DNA of 64,000 nucleotides from Agarivorans albus (GCF_019670105.1 NZ_AP023032.1:499501-563500); one strand, 5' to 3'. Shown: positions 27,810 to 35,954, numbered from the stretch's first letter. Made by a program: numbers and translations. Notes: a model not told the origin generated them from the letters alone.

Positions 27810-28421
27810 TTGATTAGGTGGGGAGTAAATAGTTTTCTTAGCACTAATATGCGGCTGATGGCCAATTGGAATGGCAGTGCTTGGCAGGTGTTCGATTGTT
27901 TTATAGTGGCTAAACCTAAAACCTTACCCGCTCCAACTTGTAAGCTATCTCCAACCGGCAGTTGGCAAATTTTTGAAACTGCTGAAAGAACCTTGTATTT
28001 GTCTTTGGTTACTCGAGAGTTGCAAGTTAGTTGGGCAGAACTAATCCCATTGATGGCTGAATATAGTAAAGGTTTTGTGCAAACGATGCTCCGCCAAGAA
28101 GTCCAGAAGCTAGTATTAGAGGCAGAGAGTCACCCTCAAGAAGTAAAACGAGCGCGCCAATTGGGAATTAATGTTCATCAACTCTGGTGGTTGCAAGCGC
28201 TGGATCAGTATCCAGAAGAGCTGAGTTATCACAGTAAAACAAGTTCACATATAGCTGAATGGCGATGTGAGCAGCTCGAACCAGCATTTGCTAAGCCACT
28301 AGTGAGCCGTGATCTACGTGCTCTTACTAAGCTCGGGTGGTTGTCGTTTGATGGAGAGCGTTATCATCGTACCAGCAAATTTATCCCTCCGGCTGAGGAG
28401 CATGTGACTAAGATGTTTTGA
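27810..28421 (+). CDS. Uncharacterised protein upstream of the sheath gene
   Basis: I do not recognise this 203-residue protein. A TTG start at 27810 is supported by GGAGG six bases upstream; the next candidate is an ATG at 27849. It is soluble, Trp-rich (WNGSAW, GSWQIF, HQLWWLQ), with a helical middle (WAELIPLMAEYSKGF to KLVLEAESHP). The C-terminal stretch LVSRDLRALTKLGWLSFDG followed by RYHRTSKF has the look of a winged-helix recognition helix and wing, which is only a guess. It lies 93 bp after crbS and 96 bp before the sheath gene on the same strand, with no terminator in either gap, so cotranscription is likely. It could be a regulator, chaperone or partner of the sheath protein. Confidence 0.75.
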   Translation: MIRWGVNSFLSTNMRLMANWNGSAWQVFDCFIVAKPKTLPAPTCKLSPTGSWQIFETAERTLYLSLVTRELQVSWAELIPLMAEYSKGFVQTMLRQEVQKLVLEAESHPQEVKRARQLGINVHQLWWLQALDQYPEELSYHSKTSSHIAEWRCEQLEPAFAKPLVSRDLRALTKLGWLSFDGERYHRTSKFIPPAEEHVTKMF

Positions 28422-28517
28422 GTATGCGTAGTTTTCTTGGTTTGTTATATCTACCTCGACGCAGCAAAGAAGACCAAAGCCTCAGAAATATTAGTGGCTC
28501 TATAAGAGGAAAACGGC

Positions 28518-30008
28518 ATGAGAAACATAAAAACTCCCGGTGTGTATATTGTTGAAAAAAATGCGTTTCCAAATTCAGTCGTGGAGGTAGCAACTGCAGT
28601 ACCGGCATTTATCGGCTATACCCAAACCGCCAGTAAAAATAACAAGTCAGTACTAAACAAATCTATTCGGATAAGCTCTATGGCTGAGTTTCAAAGTGTT
28701 TTTGGCTTTGGAGCTAGTTTGCAGTTTGATTTTGCACAAGCCGCTGACGCCGCAAGCGCAGATATGTCTTTAGATGACAAGCACTATACGGTTGCAGCAA
28801 GCGGCAATAAGTATCGTTTGTACCAAAGTATGCAGATGTTTTTCTTAAATGGCGGCGGTCCTTGCTACATCGTATCGGTTGGTGATTACACGACAGACTT
28901 GGCTAAAGACGCAATGTTAGCTGGCATTACTACCTTAGTTGAAGAGCAAGAGCCTACCCTGGTGGTGATTCCTGATGCAGTCAGTCTTGCAGCTGCCGAT
29001 TGTTACGCGGTGCAGCAGCAAATGCTGATGCATTGTGGCAGTAAAATGCGCAGCCGTATTGCTCTGTTAGATGTTCATAACGGTTTTCAAGACGAAGAAG
29101 ATAGTGTGGCAGCGTTTAGAGCTGGAATATCAAATAAAGAGATTGGTGATTTTGGCGCAGTGTATTTCCCATGGCTAAACAGCACTTTGTTTAGTCATTC
29201 AGATGTTCACTTCGGCTTTTTAAGTGACGAAGGTAAAGCGGTATTGCAAGCGGCTATAAACGCAGAGCTTGGTGCGCCTGATGCCTCGTCAGTTATAGGT
29301 AAAATGTTGGCAGGACTTACTGCTACCGAAACGGGTGATGACGATCCTACTCCCGAAGTTATTGATAAAGGCTTACGTGCATCTTGTATTACTTACCCAG
29401 CACTTGTTAAAGAAATTTGCAGTCAACTCAATTTGCTGCCTCCATCAGGCGCGATGGCCGGTTTGTATACCATGAGCGACAATATGCAAGGTGTATGGAA
29501 AGCGCCTGCGAATATTGAAGTAGTTGGCGTCACTTCACCTGCTTTGATTGTTTCCGTCGAAGAGCAAGAAAGCTTAAACGTAGATGGCAATGGTAAATCG
29601 ATAAATGCGATCCGCTCATTTATAGGTCAAGGAACCTTAGTTTGGGGGGCTCGAACTCTGGATGGAAATAGCTTGGATTATCGTTACGTTAATGTGCGCC
29701 GCACCATGATTATGCTCGAACAATCGCTAAAACTAGCGGCTAAAGCATATGTATTTGAGCCAAACGATGCACAAACTTGGGTCACGATTAAAAGCATGAT
29801 TTCTAACTTCCTTACAGGAATCTGGAAACAAGGAGGCTTAGCTGGAACAGCGCCAGCTGAAGCTTTTAGCGTGCATGTTGGTTTGGGTGAAACCATGACC
29901 AGTGAAGATATTCTTGAAGGGATTTTAAAGATTACGGTACTTGTTGCGATCACTCGCCCAGCCGAATTTATTGAAATTACTTTCCAGCAGCAAATGCAAA
30001 AATCTTAA
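28518..30008 (+). CDS. Orphan contractile tail-sheath protein (injection-system / phage-tail type)
   Basis: The 496-residue protein begins KTPGVYIVEKNAFPNSVVEV and then VPAFIGYT, the N-terminal pattern of sheath proteins in extracellular contractile injection systems (Afp, PVC, MAC) and many phage tails. Further sheath features are MFFLNGGGPCYIVSVGDY, MQGVWKAPANIEVVGV, INAIRSFIGQGTLVWGARTL, YRYVNVRRTMIMLEQS, VFEPNDAQTWVTI and a C-terminal RPAEFIEITF. The length is normal for the family. AGAGGAA precedes the ATG and a terminator follows, so it is an intact unit. No tube, baseplate, spike, tail-completion or AAA+ gene is within 20 kb on either side. Its role without those partners is unknown; it lies between crbS and crbR. 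Confidence 0.88.
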   Translation: MRNIKTPGVYIVEKNAFPNSVVEVATAVPAFIGYTQTASKNNKSVLNKSIRISSMAEFQSVFGFGASLQFDFAQAADAASADMSLDDKHYTVAASGNKYRLYQSMQMFFLNGGGPCYIVSVGDYTTDLAKDAMLAGITTLVEEQEPTLVVIPDAVSLAAADCYAVQQQMLMHCGSKMRSRIALLDVHNGFQDEEDSVAAFRAGISNKEIGDFGAVYFPWLNSTLFSHSDVHFGFLSDEGKAVLQAAINAELGAPDASSVIGKMLAGLTATETGDDDPTPEVIDKGLRASCITYPALVKEICSQLNLLPPSGAMAGLYTMSDNMQGVWKAPANIEVVGVTSPALIVSVEEQESLNVDGNGKSINAIRSFIGQGTLVWGARTLDGNSLDYRYVNVRRTMIMLEQSLKLAAKAYVFEPNDAQTWVTIKSMISNFLTGIWKQGGLAGTAPAEAFSVHVGLGETMTSEDILEGILKITVLVAITRPAEFIEITFQQQMQKS

Positions 30009-30032
30009 GCTTAATTTATTGCATAAAACACT

Positions 30033-30060
30033 AAGCCCGACCAGCGGGCTTTCTAATTTT
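30033..30060. terminator. Terminator after the sheath gene
   Basis: A 7-bp G/C-rich stem (30033-30039 with 30045-30051) with a 5-base loop is followed by a T-rich stretch. It separates the sheath gene from the convergent crbR. Confidence 0.75.
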
Positions 30061-30071
30061 TCAGAAGCTAT

Positions 30072-30737
30072 TTAAATCTCGTTATCTTCTGGGCTTGGCT
30101 CTAGCTCTAATTGTTGCAAAGCGATTACTGCTTGGGTGCGGTTTTTCACGTTAAGTTTGCGGAAAATCGCAGTAACGTGGGCCTTAATCGTGGCCTCCGA
30201 TACATTTAGCTCGTAGGCAATTTGCTTGTTTAGCAGGCCTTCGTTAAGCATTACCAATACTTTGTATTGCTGTGGGGTAAGGCTGGCTAAGCGTTCGGCT
30301 AGAGGGTCTTCCTCAGCTTGAGCGCTAAAACTTATGCCTTCTGGGAACCAGTCGTCGCCTTCAATAATGTGTTGAATGGCGGCAACCAATTGTTGTAGTG
30401 GGGTCGATTTAGGAATAAAACCAGTTGCGCCAAGCTGCTTGGCTTTTTGCACTACGCTTACTTCCTCGCTGGCCGAGATCACCACAATCGGTAGCTCTGG
30501 ATATTGACCGTGCAAATGGGTAAATGCCGAGAAGCCATTAGCGCCGGGCATCTTCAAATCTAATAACAGTAGGTCGGGTTCGCGCTCTAGTTCGAGCAGT
30601 TTAAGTAGGTCGTTAACATTCTCAGCTTCTAGTAACTGAGCATCGGGAACGGCAGTTTGTACTGCCTGCTGAAGAGCACTACGAAACAAGGGGTGGTCGT
30701 CAGCGATAATGATCTTGTAGGTATCTTCCATAACCAT
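30072..30737 (-). CDS. crbR: LuxR-type response regulator CrbR
   Basis: The 221-residue protein has a receiver domain (DD at 13-14, phospho-acceptor D60 in LLLLDLKMPG, Lys in FIPKSTP) and a C-terminal LuxR/GerE helix-turn-helix (about 150-215, with LTPQQYKVLVMLNEG and NKQIAYELNVSEATIKAHV). This matches CrbR, the partner of CrbS that activates acs for acetate use in Vibrio cholerae and Pseudomonas. The homologous kinase gene lies 2.4 kb away on the opposite strand, separated by the sheath unit. ATG codons at 30737 and 30731 are both possible starts. Assignment rests on domain type plus context. Confidence 0.85.
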   Translation of the reverse strand: MVMEDTYKIIIADDHPLFRSALQQAVQTAVPDAQLLEAENVNDLLKLLELEREPDLLLLDLKMPGANGFSAFTHLHGQYPELPIVVISASEEVSVVQKAKQLGATGFIPKSTPLQQLVAAIQHIIEGDDWFPEGISFSAQAEEDPLAERLASLTPQQYKVLVMLNEGLLNKQIAYELNVSEATIKAHVTAIFRKLNVKNRTQAVIALQQLELEPSPEDNEI

Positions 30738-30799
30738 GATTCATCTGCCTTTTTTTTGACCATAGCACCAAGCCCTGCGGGTTTCAATTTGCAGAGGGC

Positions 30800-31408
30800 T
30801 TAACTGTGAAGACCGAGCAAAGTTCCCATTCCAAGTAGGGTTGTGCCGCTAAATTTATTCACCCATTGTTGGTAGCGTTGTAGCTGCATTTGCACTTTAT
30901 GATGCGACAAAATGCGCACTAATAGGTACCACAGCAATGCGGTTTCTAGTAACAAAGCTGCCCCGAGCATCAGCTTTTCGCTGAGTAGTGTTTCGCTACC
31001 AATAAACTGACTAAATACGCTTACTACAAAAACTAAAATCTTTGGGTTGAGTAGGTTACAAGCAATGCCGCTTAGCACCACTTTTTTAGCGCGCTTAGGT
31101 TTGCCTTGGCTGGCGAGTTCAATCAGCTCGGAGCGACTAAATAAGGTTCTTAAGCCTAGGAATACCAAAAAGCCTGCGCCGCCCCAACGCAATACTTCAA
31201 ACAATAAAGGCGATTGTTTAATGATGATAGATAAGCCGCCAATGGCTAGCGCGATATGGATACTAAAGCCTAGCAATACGCCCGCTACACACAATGCTGC
31301 TTGGCGTTTTCCGCTGCTGGCATGGCGCAATACCATTACCATGTCTGGGCCAGGGCTTAACATGCCTAATAAATTGATTAATAAAAGTGCGCTTAATGCT
31401 TCTAACAC
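30800..31408 (-). CDS. LysE/RhtB-family amino-acid exporter
   Basis: The 202-residue membrane protein has about six hydrophobic segments and the family motif INLLGMLSPGPDMVMVLRHA near the N terminus, then GVLLGFSIHIALAIGG and the central GGAGFLVFLGLRTL. LysE/RhtB proteins export lysine, threonine, homoserine and similar compounds. It lies upstream of crbR on the same strand with a 62-bp gap, but a functional tie is not evident. The substrate is unknown. Confidence 0.9.
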   Translation of the reverse strand: MLEALSALLLINLLGMLSPGPDMVMVLRHASSGKRQAALCVAGVLLGFSIHIALAIGGLSIIIKQSPLLFEVLRWGGAGFLVFLGLRTLFSRSELIELASQGKPKRAKKVVLSGIACNLLNPKILVFVVSVFSQFIGSETLLSEKLMLGAALLLETALLWYLLVRILSHHKVQMQLQRYQQWVNKFSGTTLLGMGTLLGLHS

Positions 31409-31672
31409 GCGTTCATCCCTGAAAAGTATTGAGATTTAAAAACTGCGACTAGTGTAGAAGTTGCTACTGCTTATAAAAATGGAATTGTAGGTATTTTTAA
31501 TATTCCAATTTGGAATTATGTGTGAGTAAACAATTTAAAACTGTGAGCTGGAATTTTTCAGCGCAGATTAAATTGATATTGCGTAAGTAGAAGTGTTTGG
31601 GCTAATGCTAAATTTTGTCGTCTTAGTGTTAATATGCGCGGGTAGTTTAGGCAGTAAGGTTAAAGGAAGAGC

Positions 31673-32158
31673 ATGCAAACGGCTGAAGTATCACTTAACA
31701 AATACCTAATGTGGTTCGCACTGGTTTATTTAGCCAGTTCGTTAGTTTTTGGCACAGTAGTGTCGTGGTTGGATTTAGAGTCGAATAGTTTTTTGGGCAT
31801 TATTGTCCTTATGCTGTCGGCCTCCATTGCGGTGCAGTTGTTTGTGAAAGACCATCAACGGGCGCTTATGCGTGCAGAGCTACGCTACTTGAGCTTTTGG
31901 TCGTGGCTTGCCTCGGTGTTTATCTCTGTTGCAGAGCTATTAGCGGTATTTGCCTATTCGTTTTACGAGATTTATGGCGTTATCGCATGGCTAGATGTGC
32001 AAGCCGAGCTAGCTGCTTTATTGTTTGAACTGTCGATTGACCTGCACGCACTTTATGCAATTATTGCCGTTGTATTGCTCATCTTCTGGGGACTAACTCG
32101 CTTAGCCTATGGCTTTGCTAATAAAGCTTTCACTAAGCAAGTAAACACTTTGGCTTAA
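31673..32158 (+). CDS. ABZJ_00895-type small membrane protein
   Basis: The 161-residue protein has four hydrophobic segments (about 10-32, 37-56, 75-98, 120-143). The motif KYLMWFALVYLASSLVFG followed by a loop with FVKDHQRAL after the second segment matches what I recall of the ABZJ_00895 family, whose function is unknown. AAGGAAG lies just upstream of the ATG. The 264-bp region before it, shared with the divergent LysE gene, shows no clear operator. Confidence 0.75.
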   Translation: MQTAEVSLNKYLMWFALVYLASSLVFGTVVSWLDLESNSFLGIIVLMLSASIAVQLFVKDHQRALMRAELRYLSFWSWLASVFISVAELLAVFAYSFYEIYGVIAWLDVQAELAALLFELSIDLHALYAIIAVVLLIFWGLTRLAYGFANKAFTKQVNTLA

Positions 32159-32187
32159 CTGTTATTTGCTGCTGGGTTTGTTTGAGT

Positions 32188-32571
32188 TTATTTAGGATAA
32201 GGGCAATGTCGACAGCCATTACCGCAGCAGGTGCCTCGTTTTAAGTGATACCAAGCGCTAAAAACCATTAAGCCATCTTCCATGCTGAAATCTAGATGTT
32301 CTTGCAAGGCAGCTTGTTGGTTAGCTGGTGTTCGGTAGCGCGCCGCTAATTCTAATAGTTCATGATGAGGCGTATTGGCTATCAACAGCGTTAATTTCTC
32401 GGCCAACTTTTTGGATAAGCATGTTTGACAAAGACATGCCCGCTCATTGAGATCTGCGCTTACCGGCAAAATAGCTGGCATATTCATACACCAGCATTGT
32501 TCATTGGCTGTGCAGCCGACTGAGGCTCCGCAGCCTGGGCAATCTGAAGGGACTTGTTGTGCCACGAGCAT
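32188..32571 (-). CDS. Cys-rich protein: CWC-like zinc ribbon joined to a DUF5522-like CCGNGCRHCPY tail
   Basis: The 127-residue protein has two Cys clusters. The N-terminal part reads CPGCGASVGC, then CWCMNMP and later CLCQTCL, resembling the bacterial Cys-rich CWC family. The C-terminal part (VFSAWYHLKRGTCCGNGCRHCPY) resembles DUF5522, usually a separate small protein. Together these give at least 13 Cys, which suggests bound zinc or an iron-sulfur cluster. No enzyme activity is known for either part. It is upstream of nothing on its strand and convergent with the ABZJ-type gene. Confidence 0.78.
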   Translation of the reverse strand: MLVAQQVPSDCPGCGASVGCTANEQCWCMNMPAILPVSADLNERACLCQTCLSKKLAEKLTLLIANTPHHELLELAARYRTPANQQAALQEHLDFSMEDGLMVFSAWYHLKRGTCCGNGCRHCPYPK

Positions 32572-32639
32572 GTTTCTTGGTTAATGTCTTTAACTCGAGC
32601 ATAAAGTATTTAGCCTTTGCTTCCTATGTGAGTTTGCAT

Positions 32640-33572
32640 TTAGTGGCTTTGATTTCCAACAAAACTGACAGTCTCAGCAATAACATGAGGGTCTTTTAGC
32701 AGGCGAAAGTGGCCTAGTCCTTCTGTTTGCTGGTGTTTTGCGTTTGGCCAGCACTGTTGAATTAGCTTAAATTGTTGTTGGCTAACTTCTTGGTCTTGGC
32801 TATCACTAATCAACAAACCTGGCGTAGCTTGCGGGGTTAAGCGCTCTACACTAAACAATTGCCAAGGATCGTCACCCGCCAACAACTTCTGCATTTTTTG
32901 TCCCACTTGTTCTTTAAAGGTAGCTTTAAGCTTCTGGCGTAGGCTTAGCAGATTGGCATAGGTAGAAAACATCTCTTCTACATCTAAATGAGGGGCCAAC
33001 ATAACTAGCTTGGTTGGAGCAAAACCACGTAACTGGGCTGTGGTAGTGGCCATAGCACCAAAGGAATGAGCAAGTACACAATGCACCTTGGCAACTTGCT
33101 GTTGAATGGCTAACAAGCTGTCACTAAATTCGAGTAAGTGGCTATGCGAATCTTGGTGACTGCCGTGTCCGGGGGCATCAAATGTCGCAACTTGGTAGCC
33201 AGCATCAACCAAAGGTTGAACAAAATGGCGAAACTGCACGCCGCTGCCACTCCAGCCATGCAAGCAAACCACTAAAGGTCCTTCCCCCCATAAGTGCAAG
33301 GGTAGCTTATGTTGGTTTACCTTGAGTGTGATGGTTTGCTCGGCACTTTGCCAAAAGGCTTGAGTATTAGGGCTAACCTTCCGCTTGAAAACACGAAACC
33401 ACAACTTAGCCAATGTGTTTGCTGCCCAGGCATGGTTTACCATGCCAGCCAGGTTAAATGCTAACCCTGCTGCTTGATAACGTAAGGGCACCACTCGCTG
33501 GTGTCGTTTTTGTTTGTTACTCGGTTGAGGGGTATCACAGTTTAGTGAGTTGGCTTGATTTGGCTGAGTCAT
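32640..33572 (-). CDS. Alpha/beta hydrolase
   Basis: The 310-residue protein has the oxyanion strand VVCLHGWSGSGVQF, the nucleophile elbow VLAHSFGAMA (Ser), an Asp after a late strand (LLISDSQDQEV) and the catalytic His in GLGHFRLLKDP. These are the features of an alpha/beta hydrolase, perhaps an esterase. No signal peptide is evident; a basic N terminus and one hydrophobic stretch precede the domain. It is divergent from a GlxA-type regulator gene. The substrate is unknown. Confidence 0.85.
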   Translation of the reverse strand: MTQPNQANSLNCDTPQPSNKQKRHQRVVPLRYQAAGLAFNLAGMVNHAWAANTLAKLWFRVFKRKVSPNTQAFWQSAEQTITLKVNQHKLPLHLWGEGPLVVCLHGWSGSGVQFRHFVQPLVDAGYQVATFDAPGHGSHQDSHSHLLEFSDSLLAIQQQVAKVHCVLAHSFGAMATTTAQLRGFAPTKLVMLAPHLDVEEMFSTYANLLSLRQKLKATFKEQVGQKMQKLLAGDDPWQLFSVERLTPQATPGLLISDSQDQEVSQQQFKLIQQCWPNAKHQQTEGLGHFRLLKDPHVIAETVSFVGNQSH

Positions 33573-33669
33573 ATAGTCTCTCCCTGAGATTTAGTCACTA
33601 GTATCCTATTTGCTGATAAGCTTAAAAAGTGTCATATTTGCCATTGTGATGGTGAAAATGGACAGGGTT

Positions 33670-34692
33670 ATGAAAGCGGCAATTTTGTTAATGGATAACT
33701 GCTTTGGCACGGGCATTAATGGCATATTAGATGCGCTTATTGCGGCTAATTACAGCTTGATTAAATCTGGTGCCATGCCGCTGTTTGAGTGGGAACTGGT
33801 GTCGCTAGATGGTAATAGGGTTACTCCCACCAATGGATTGCGCATTGAGGCCGATTGCGATTTAGCTAGTTTTATAGCGCGTCCTGAACAACCCGACATA
33901 TGGATCATTCCTGGCATTTATCAATCGGCTAGCAACTTTGAAAAAGTGCAAACGGCGATGCGCCAAAGCGAAGTAATGATACCTGTGCTTCAGCAGCATG
34001 TAGCAGATAACAAAATGATTGTGTGTATGTGCACTGGCGCTTTTTTGCTAGCGCAAGCCGATTTGCTGGGCAAGAATCCGGCATTAATGCATTGGCGTAA
34101 TGAGCACCACTTCCGCCGTGCCTTTCCGCACTTAAGCATTGATAGCCAGAATACCATTGCTGAGTATGGCAATTTACTGTGTTCGATTGGTGGCAGTATG
34201 GCTTATGAGTATTTAGTGCTGCGTCTTGTAGAGCGCTTTGCCGGGCATCAAACAGCCATCAATACCGCCAAGTTGCTGATGATGGATCTTAATGCCCCGC
34301 CAGCTGCGCCTTATCGTGCTCACCAGTACCAACCAGAACATCAAGATGCCTTAGTGCAACAGGCCCAGCTTTACTTGCAGCGAAATAGCAGCCAAGACAT
34401 TAGCATGGTGGAAGTGGCTCAAGAATTAAACATTAGTGATCGCCAACTAAAGCGCCGCTTTGCTGCGGCCCTAGATTGCTCCCCCTTGCAGTACCTTCAG
34501 CGGCTTAGGGTAAATCAAGCTTGCAGCCTACTCGAGGCGACCCAATTACCTAGCAATAAAATTGTGTTGGAAGTTGGCTATCAAGACGAAAGCAGTTTTC
34601 GTCGTTTATTTAAAAAACAAATGGCAATGACCATGGAAAGCTACCGGCAGCAATTTGGTATTCAACATCAGCAACATATGGCTGTTGGTTAG
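33670..34692 (+). CDS. GlxA-family transcriptional regulator (DJ-1/PfpI + AraC HTH)
   Basis: The protein of about 340 residues has an N-terminal class I glutamine-amidotransferase-like domain (MKAAILLMDNCFGTGIN; the elbow IVCMCTGAFLLAQADLL with a Cys) and a C-terminal AraC double helix-turn-helix (DISMVEVAQELNISDRQLKRRF; LPSNKIVLEVGYQDESSFRRLF). Such GlxA-like regulators often control amine or choline-type catabolism. I prefer the ATG at 33670, preceded by AGGG; in-frame starts from 33610 would add about 20 residues with no domain. The regulated gene is unknown; the divergent hydrolase is a candidate. Confidence 0.86.
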   Translation: MKAAILLMDNCFGTGINGILDALIAANYSLIKSGAMPLFEWELVSLDGNRVTPTNGLRIEADCDLASFIARPEQPDIWIIPGIYQSASNFEKVQTAMRQSEVMIPVLQQHVADNKMIVCMCTGAFLLAQADLLGKNPALMHWRNEHHFRRAFPHLSIDSQNTIAEYGNLLCSIGGSMAYEYLVLRLVERFAGHQTAINTAKLLMMDLNAPPAAPYRAHQYQPEHQDALVQQAQLYLQRNSSQDISMVEVAQELNISDRQLKRRFAAALDCSPLQYLQRLRVNQACSLLEATQLPSNKIVLEVGYQDESSFRRLFKKQMAMTMESYRQQFGIQHQQHMAVG

Positions 34693-34740
34693 CAAAGCCA
34701 TTTAATTTATGAGTAAGAGGGTAAGTAAGTGCTTACATGG

Positions 34741-35637
34741 CTAAGTCATTGCTTGATGGATTTGCTGTCTAAACCAAGTGTGAGCGGGATCGTGATGGTT
34801 GCGATGATGCCAAATCAACGAGTAGTCAAAAGGGCTAACCTCAAAGGGCAAAGCAACCATTGCTAAGGGGCGCTGTTTTAGCAGTTGTTTGGCGATTTTG
34901 GCGGGCAAGGTAAGAATGAATCTTGTCTCACTGAGAATTTGTACTGTGGCTGGATAGGAAGAGGCACGAAATTGAATTTGGCGCTGTAAACCTTGCTGGC
35001 TAAGGTGGCGGTCAATATGGCTGTTTTTGTCTGCACCAGTAGTAATGATGGCGTGTGGGTAGCGGCAGTAGTCGCTCATGCTGGGTTGCGCTATCGATAA
35101 ATAGGGGTGTTGTTGGTGCATTAAACACACTAAGTGATCGGTGCCTAAGGTGGTAGCGTGTAACTCAGTGCTATCCCGGGGAGGCAGTGTCATGCCTAGG
35201 TCTACTTCGCCACTGTGTAATAGCCTATTAGTGGTATGGTCCCAGTTACATAGCTCAATATTTAGCTGAGGCGCTTGCTGGTAGATACCACCGAGAACTT
35301 TTGGCAGTAAGTGTTCACTTACATAGTCTGAGGTAGCAATGGTGAAAGTACGCTGGCATAAGCTAGGCTCAAAGGCTTGTTGGTGTAGCAAGTTTTCCAC
35401 AGAGTCTAATAACGGTGCTACTTGGGCTTTTAGCTCAATGCCTTTAGGCGTTGCCTGTAGTTGTCCTTGCACTCGCACCAGTAAAGGATCGCCAAATACT
35501 TCGCGTAATTTTGCTAAGTGTTTACTCATGGCGGACTGGCTTAGGTGCATTTTTTCTGCAGCGCGAGTAACACTTTGTTCTTGCAGTAAATAATATAATG
35601 CACTGAGTAAATTTAAGTTAATTTTTCCAAGTTGCAT
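34741..35637 (-). CDS. LysR-family transcriptional regulator
   Basis: The 298-residue protein has an N-terminal winged helix (LNLLSALYYLLQEQSVTRAA and LSQSAMSKHLAKLREVFGD) and a C-terminal effector domain (FTIATSDYVSEHLLPKVLGG onward) typical of LysR activators. It converges with the GlxA-type gene and is divergent from the chemoreceptor gene at 35955, with 317 bp between starts, so that gene could be its target. No effector can be named. Confidence 0.9.
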   Translation of the reverse strand: MQLGKINLNLLSALYYLLQEQSVTRAAEKMHLSQSAMSKHLAKLREVFGDPLLVRVQGQLQATPKGIELKAQVAPLLDSVENLLHQQAFEPSLCQRTFTIATSDYVSEHLLPKVLGGIYQQAPQLNIELCNWDHTTNRLLHSGEVDLGMTLPPRDSTELHATTLGTDHLVCLMHQQHPYLSIAQPSMSDYCRYPHAIITTGADKNSHIDRHLSQQGLQRQIQFRASSYPATVQILSETRFILTLPAKIAKQLLKQRPLAMVALPFEVSPFDYSLIWHHRNHHDPAHTWFRQQIHQAMT

Positions 35638-35837
35638 ATTGAGCTCATCGTTAGTCTACGTGCCTAGCTTACTCGGCTATAGCGATTCTGTATAGCAAGC
35701 CAAAACTAATTTTATTTCATAACTAGAATGTGCTTTGTGCCACGGCTTAAGCCTTGCCCATTCTGGTTTTATGAGCCAAATCACCCTTTTAATCAGTAAC
35801 ATATTATTAACCTCAGCATAAAGATCGAGCAGCTCTC

Positions 35838-35873
35838 GAAAACGTGTTTTCATAAATTTATATTATGAAAACA
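35838..35873. promoter_or_regulatory. Overlapping palindromes upstream of the chemoreceptor gene
   Basis: GAAAAC-GT-GTTTTC (35838-35851) overlaps an 11-bp inverted repeat (35845-35855 with 35863-35873, 7-base spacer). They lie in the 317-bp gap between the LysR and chemoreceptor genes. They may be operators for a LysR or other dimeric regulator; no T-run suggests a terminator. Confidence 0.4.
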
Positions 35874-35902
35874 TAATCTTTAGCAGCTGGTCGCACGGTT
35901 AT

Positions 35903-35920
35903 TATGTAAGCGCTTACATA
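35903..35920. promoter_or_regulatory. Perfect 18-bp palindrome, LacI/GalR-type operator candidate
   Basis: TATGTAAGCGCTTACATA is its own reverse complement and contains the TGTAAGCGCTTACA pattern recognised by many LacI/GalR-family sugar regulators in marine gammaproteobacteria. It ends 34 bp before the chemoreceptor ATG, a position that would block transcription. The regulator itself is not in the window. Confidence 0.65.
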
Positions 35921-35954
35921 CGGAAGTGAACTAATTAAAGAAGTGAGATTAAAG

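Noticed and set aside
28424-28555. 43-codon open frame between the 203-residue gene and the sheath gene
   Set aside because: It overlaps the sheath start, has no ribosome-binding site and its composition (Arg/Lys/Ser-rich tail) is like a chance frame.
28518-30008. Prophage or tail-like bacteriocin island
   Set aside because: Only the sheath gene has phage-type similarity; no integrase, attachment repeats, lysis or other tail genes are visible, so a prophage call is not supported.
30770-30801. Hairpin between the LysE gene and crbR
   Set aside because: The stem is bulged and neither strand has a T-run after it, so it is not called a terminator.
34725-34736. GTAAGTGCTTAC near-palindrome between the GlxA-type and LysR genes
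   Set aside because: It lies between two convergent gene ends, where an operator would have no promoter to control; kept only as a note in the LacI-motif finding.
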